Shown piece after piece: positions 62,713-64,000 of a DNA stretch of 64,000 bases. Source of the DNA: Streptomyces sp. TLI_146 (GTDB lineage: Bacteria; Actinomycetota; Actinomycetes; Streptomycetales; Streptomycetaceae); the NCBI RefSeq assembly GCF_002846415.1, contig NZ_PJMX01000001.1, forward strand, positions 6,324,001-6,388,000, in the 5' to 3' direction. The notes beneath the pieces were generated by a model, which searched no databases, was not told the DNA's origin, and saw only the letters and a list, made by a program, of their open reading frames with translations. The position numbers were made by a program, and so were the translations under genes. Position 1 is the first letter of the stretch; the number at the start of each line of letters is the position of its first letter.

Positions 62713-63172
62713 GTACTGAGCGAGTCCCACCAGGAAACGACCAACTTCCGGATATGTCGATGGGCTAGCCGGGAAAGAACACCACGGCCTACCTCCCGAG
62801 CCCCGACGGCACGCCCGGAGGCTCGAAGACGCCTGTCCCCGATAGGGCCGTCGGTTGCCCACCTAGTGACTGGCTCCAGAAACCCTGCGCTTGCCGCCCG
62901 GCGGGATACTCCCTACGCGCCGGCCTACGCATCGGCCTACGTGTCGAACGGGACCATCAGGGCGCTGAGCTGCACCAACGGCTGATTCTTCCTCGGATAA
63001 CCTCCGGTCCTCCTGCTAACTACTCGCCGATCGTCAGCCAGTCGTCGCCTATGCCGTCAAGGTCGTTCGTCCGTCCCTTCCACTGCTAGCTCTCGGGTAC
63101 GGGCGCTCCACCGTGACGGCGTCTCCTACTGGCCCGTATCGGTCTCGTAGTTAGCAGGAGGACCGACCCATC
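62713..63172 (+). promoter_or_regulatory. Leader region with distant 19-bp inverted repeat
   Basis: A 460-bp gap with no supported gene. CGGTCCTCCTGCTAACTAC (63005-63023) is the exact reverse complement of GTAGTTAGCAGGAGGACCG (63147-63165). The right arm contains the AGGAGGA ribosome binding site of the 63173 gene, so an RNA pairing of the arms would hide it. The 123-nt interior is GC-rich with further short repeats. Confidence 0.65.
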
Positions 63173-63394
63173 GTGAAACGTTACGTCGATATGGAAACCG
63201 GCGAGGTTATCGATGTGGTGAGCTTCCAAGCAATGCAGGCACGGCGAGTGATGCAATCCCGGCCACTGCGTGAACTGCGTGAGTCTCAGGCCAAGCCGCA
63301 AGCCTGGAGCACGTGGGCGATGAAGCTGGTCCGACACTTCGCAGCGCTGCTGGTGCTTGCCGCGGTGCTCGGATTCATTCTCCTGAGTCGCTAA
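63173..63394 (+). CDS. Small single-TM protein
   Basis: A 73-aa protein with a short soluble N-terminus (KRYVDMETGEVIDVVSF) and a C-terminal TM (about 50-71, HFAALLVLAAVLGFILL). It is a type of tail-anchored small protein; I do not recognise the family. GTG 63173 has AGGAGGA 9 nt upstream, inside the inverted repeat. It is followed by another small gene 32 nt later. Confidence 0.7.
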   Translation: MKRYVDMETGEVIDVVSFQAMQARRVMQSRPLRELRESQAKPQAWSTWAMKLVRHFAALLVLAAVLGFILLSR

Positions 63395-63426
63395 CTACGG
63401 CACATAAATCTAAGGAGGATTCCACC

Positions 63427-63672
63427 ATGGAAACTACCTACCCCTGCAACATCAATGAAGTCGAGGCATCGGTGCTGGTGCCCGTCTGGTATCACTGCGA
63501 CGGCAATGGTAAGCCAACAAGCATGACGAGTGACCGGGAAGACCTGGTTGAATGGGCATCGGAGCACGGCGACGTCGAAGATTACTTCTGCCCTTGCGGC
63601 CAGATGTTTGAGTCCTGGTCAGAGGTCATGGACCATGTGAGTTCGCCACAGGCTATGGCGGTGGCACGGTGA
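63427..63672 (+). CDS. Small Cys/His protein, zinc-finger-like
   Basis: An 81-aa acidic protein. The C-terminal part has FCPCGQMFESWSEVMDH, with two Cys and a spaced His reminiscent of a C2H2-like finger; the N-terminal half (VLVPVWYHCDGNGKP) has another Cys/His. ATG 63427 has AAGGAGG upstream. Possibly a DNA- or metal-binding accessory. Family not recognised. Confidence 0.65.
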   Translation: METTYPCNINEVEASVLVPVWYHCDGNGKPTSMTSDREDLVEWASEHGDVEDYFCPCGQMFESWSEVMDHVSSPQAMAVAR

Positions 63673-63812
63673 TGTACCGAGAGCCACGACTTGCCAAGGC
63701 TGAGCGACTACAGGGCCGGGCGGACAACCGGGGGAGAAGGGCGGCTGCATCTCATGATGCGGCCGCCGCTACATTTGCGCGTCGGAGCTGCAGTCCTGCG
63801 GAGGGGATGTAG
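63672..63812 (+). CDS. Possible 46-aa coupled ORF
   Basis: The ATG at 63672 shares bases with the previous stop (TGATG). The frame encodes a basic 46-aa peptide (MYREPRLAKAERLQ...). A hairpin at about 63741-63768 lies inside it, which argues against a full-length gene. Confidence 0.25.
   Translation: MYREPRLAKAERLQGRADNRGRRAAASHDAAAATFARRSCSPAEGM
63741..63768 (+). terminator. Hairpin in the island tail
   Basis: GGCGGCTGCATC and GATGCGGCCGCC form a 12-bp stem with one mismatch and loop TCAT. It has no clear U-run and lies just before the J-protein remnant. Confidence 0.55.
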
Positions 63813-64000
63813 TCGAACACCACCCAGTCCGCGACGTCTCAGTGGTGAGGCTGCGACTCCGAGTCCGGCCGCTGTCACCGCACGATGGGCGGGGTCGCCG
63901 TCACGACCAACGACGCTGCCCCGGACTGGCGCTCGCCAACTGGCGCGACTTCCGAGAGGTCAGGCTGCTCTTCACGTATTCCGGCCCCGGGGTATCTGTT
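63785..64000 (+). pseudogene. Decayed second copy of the J-domain protein gene
   Basis: From 63785 the sequence is similar to about 52207-52560. In frame it reads VRDVSVVRLRLRVRPLSPHD and later LANWRDFREVRLLF, versus VRLRLRARPLSAHD and LENWRNFRLTCLGLF in the intact gene. The copy lacks the J domain, has an internal deletion of the proline-rich linker (about 160 nt missing), and has no start codon after the upstream TGA at 63755. It runs off the window end. Confidence 0.8.

Larger units (their letters stand above)
51390..64000. mobile_element. Integrated island in yifB, left part (right end outside window)
   Basis: Everything after the yifB break is accessory: low-similarity genes, variable G+C with an AT-richer stretch at 52790-52920 and 53980-55000, a TraG/VirD4-like ATPase and a replication-relaxation protein. 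No integrase, transposase, relaxase or target duplication is visible, and yifB does not resume before 64000. The element type is therefore undefined; a conjugative or mobilisable element is the best guess. Confidence 0.7.

Overview
The window is a GC-rich actinobacterial chromosome segment, almost certainly from Streptomyces. The evidence is the very high G+C at third codon positions, the many GTG starts and 4-bp ATGA/GTGA overlaps, the presence of nsdA and of four clustered type I signal peptidases, and a gene order that from memory matches the conserved core around S. coelicolor SCO5558-SCO5603.

Positions 152-51389 are ordinary chromosome core. In order it holds phospholipid and cell-wall precursor genes (plsC, gpsA, ddl), thiamine salvage (thiL, thiD), a zinc-type L28 gene, a DAK/DegV-like protein with recG, then rsmD-coaD, an envelope-like coiled-coil protein, a DUF177 gene with rpmF and rnc, mutM, a HxlR regulator, a CAP/SCP secreted protein, acyP, smc, a glucose permease (glcP), an LLM flavin oxidoreductase, an NCS1 permease, ftsY, a primase/polymerase-like gene, nsdA, the nitrogen operon amtB-glnK-glnD behind a GlnR-like box, ffh, ftsH, a methyltransferase, proS, a SprT-like protein, the translation group rpsP-khpA-rimM-trmD-rplS, the four signal peptidases, a Nudix hydrolase, a DUF2469 gene, yraN and the first half of yifB (comM). 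These genes serve protein export and membrane insertion (ftsY, ffh, ftsH, lepB x4), translation, nitrogen sensing and genome maintenance.

From about 51390 to the window end lies a different region that interrupts yifB inside the Walker B segment of its AAA+ domain. It has more mixed base composition and mostly unrecognised genes. It begins with about 300 nt of structured non-coding DNA that resembles the 5' part of a group II intron (inference). Next come a membrane-tailed J-domain protein, two orphan genes, and a tightly coupled operon of small coiled-coil and membrane proteins ending in a VirD4/TraG-like ATPase and a replication-relaxation family protein. A large lipoprotein and two small proteins follow. 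The last 200 bases carry a decayed second copy of the J-domain gene. The right end of the insertion and the rest of yifB are outside the window, and no integrase, relaxase or reverse transcriptase is visible. The region is best read as part of an integrated conjugative or mobilisable island.

Non-coding signals of note are a perfect HxlR-adjacent palindrome, CTTGAA-type repeats before glcP, several strong hairpin terminators, three copies of a dispersed intergenic palindrome common in Streptomyces, a TTA-containing upstream ORF overlapping the nsdA start, and a 19-bp inverted repeat whose right arm covers a ribosome binding site in the island.
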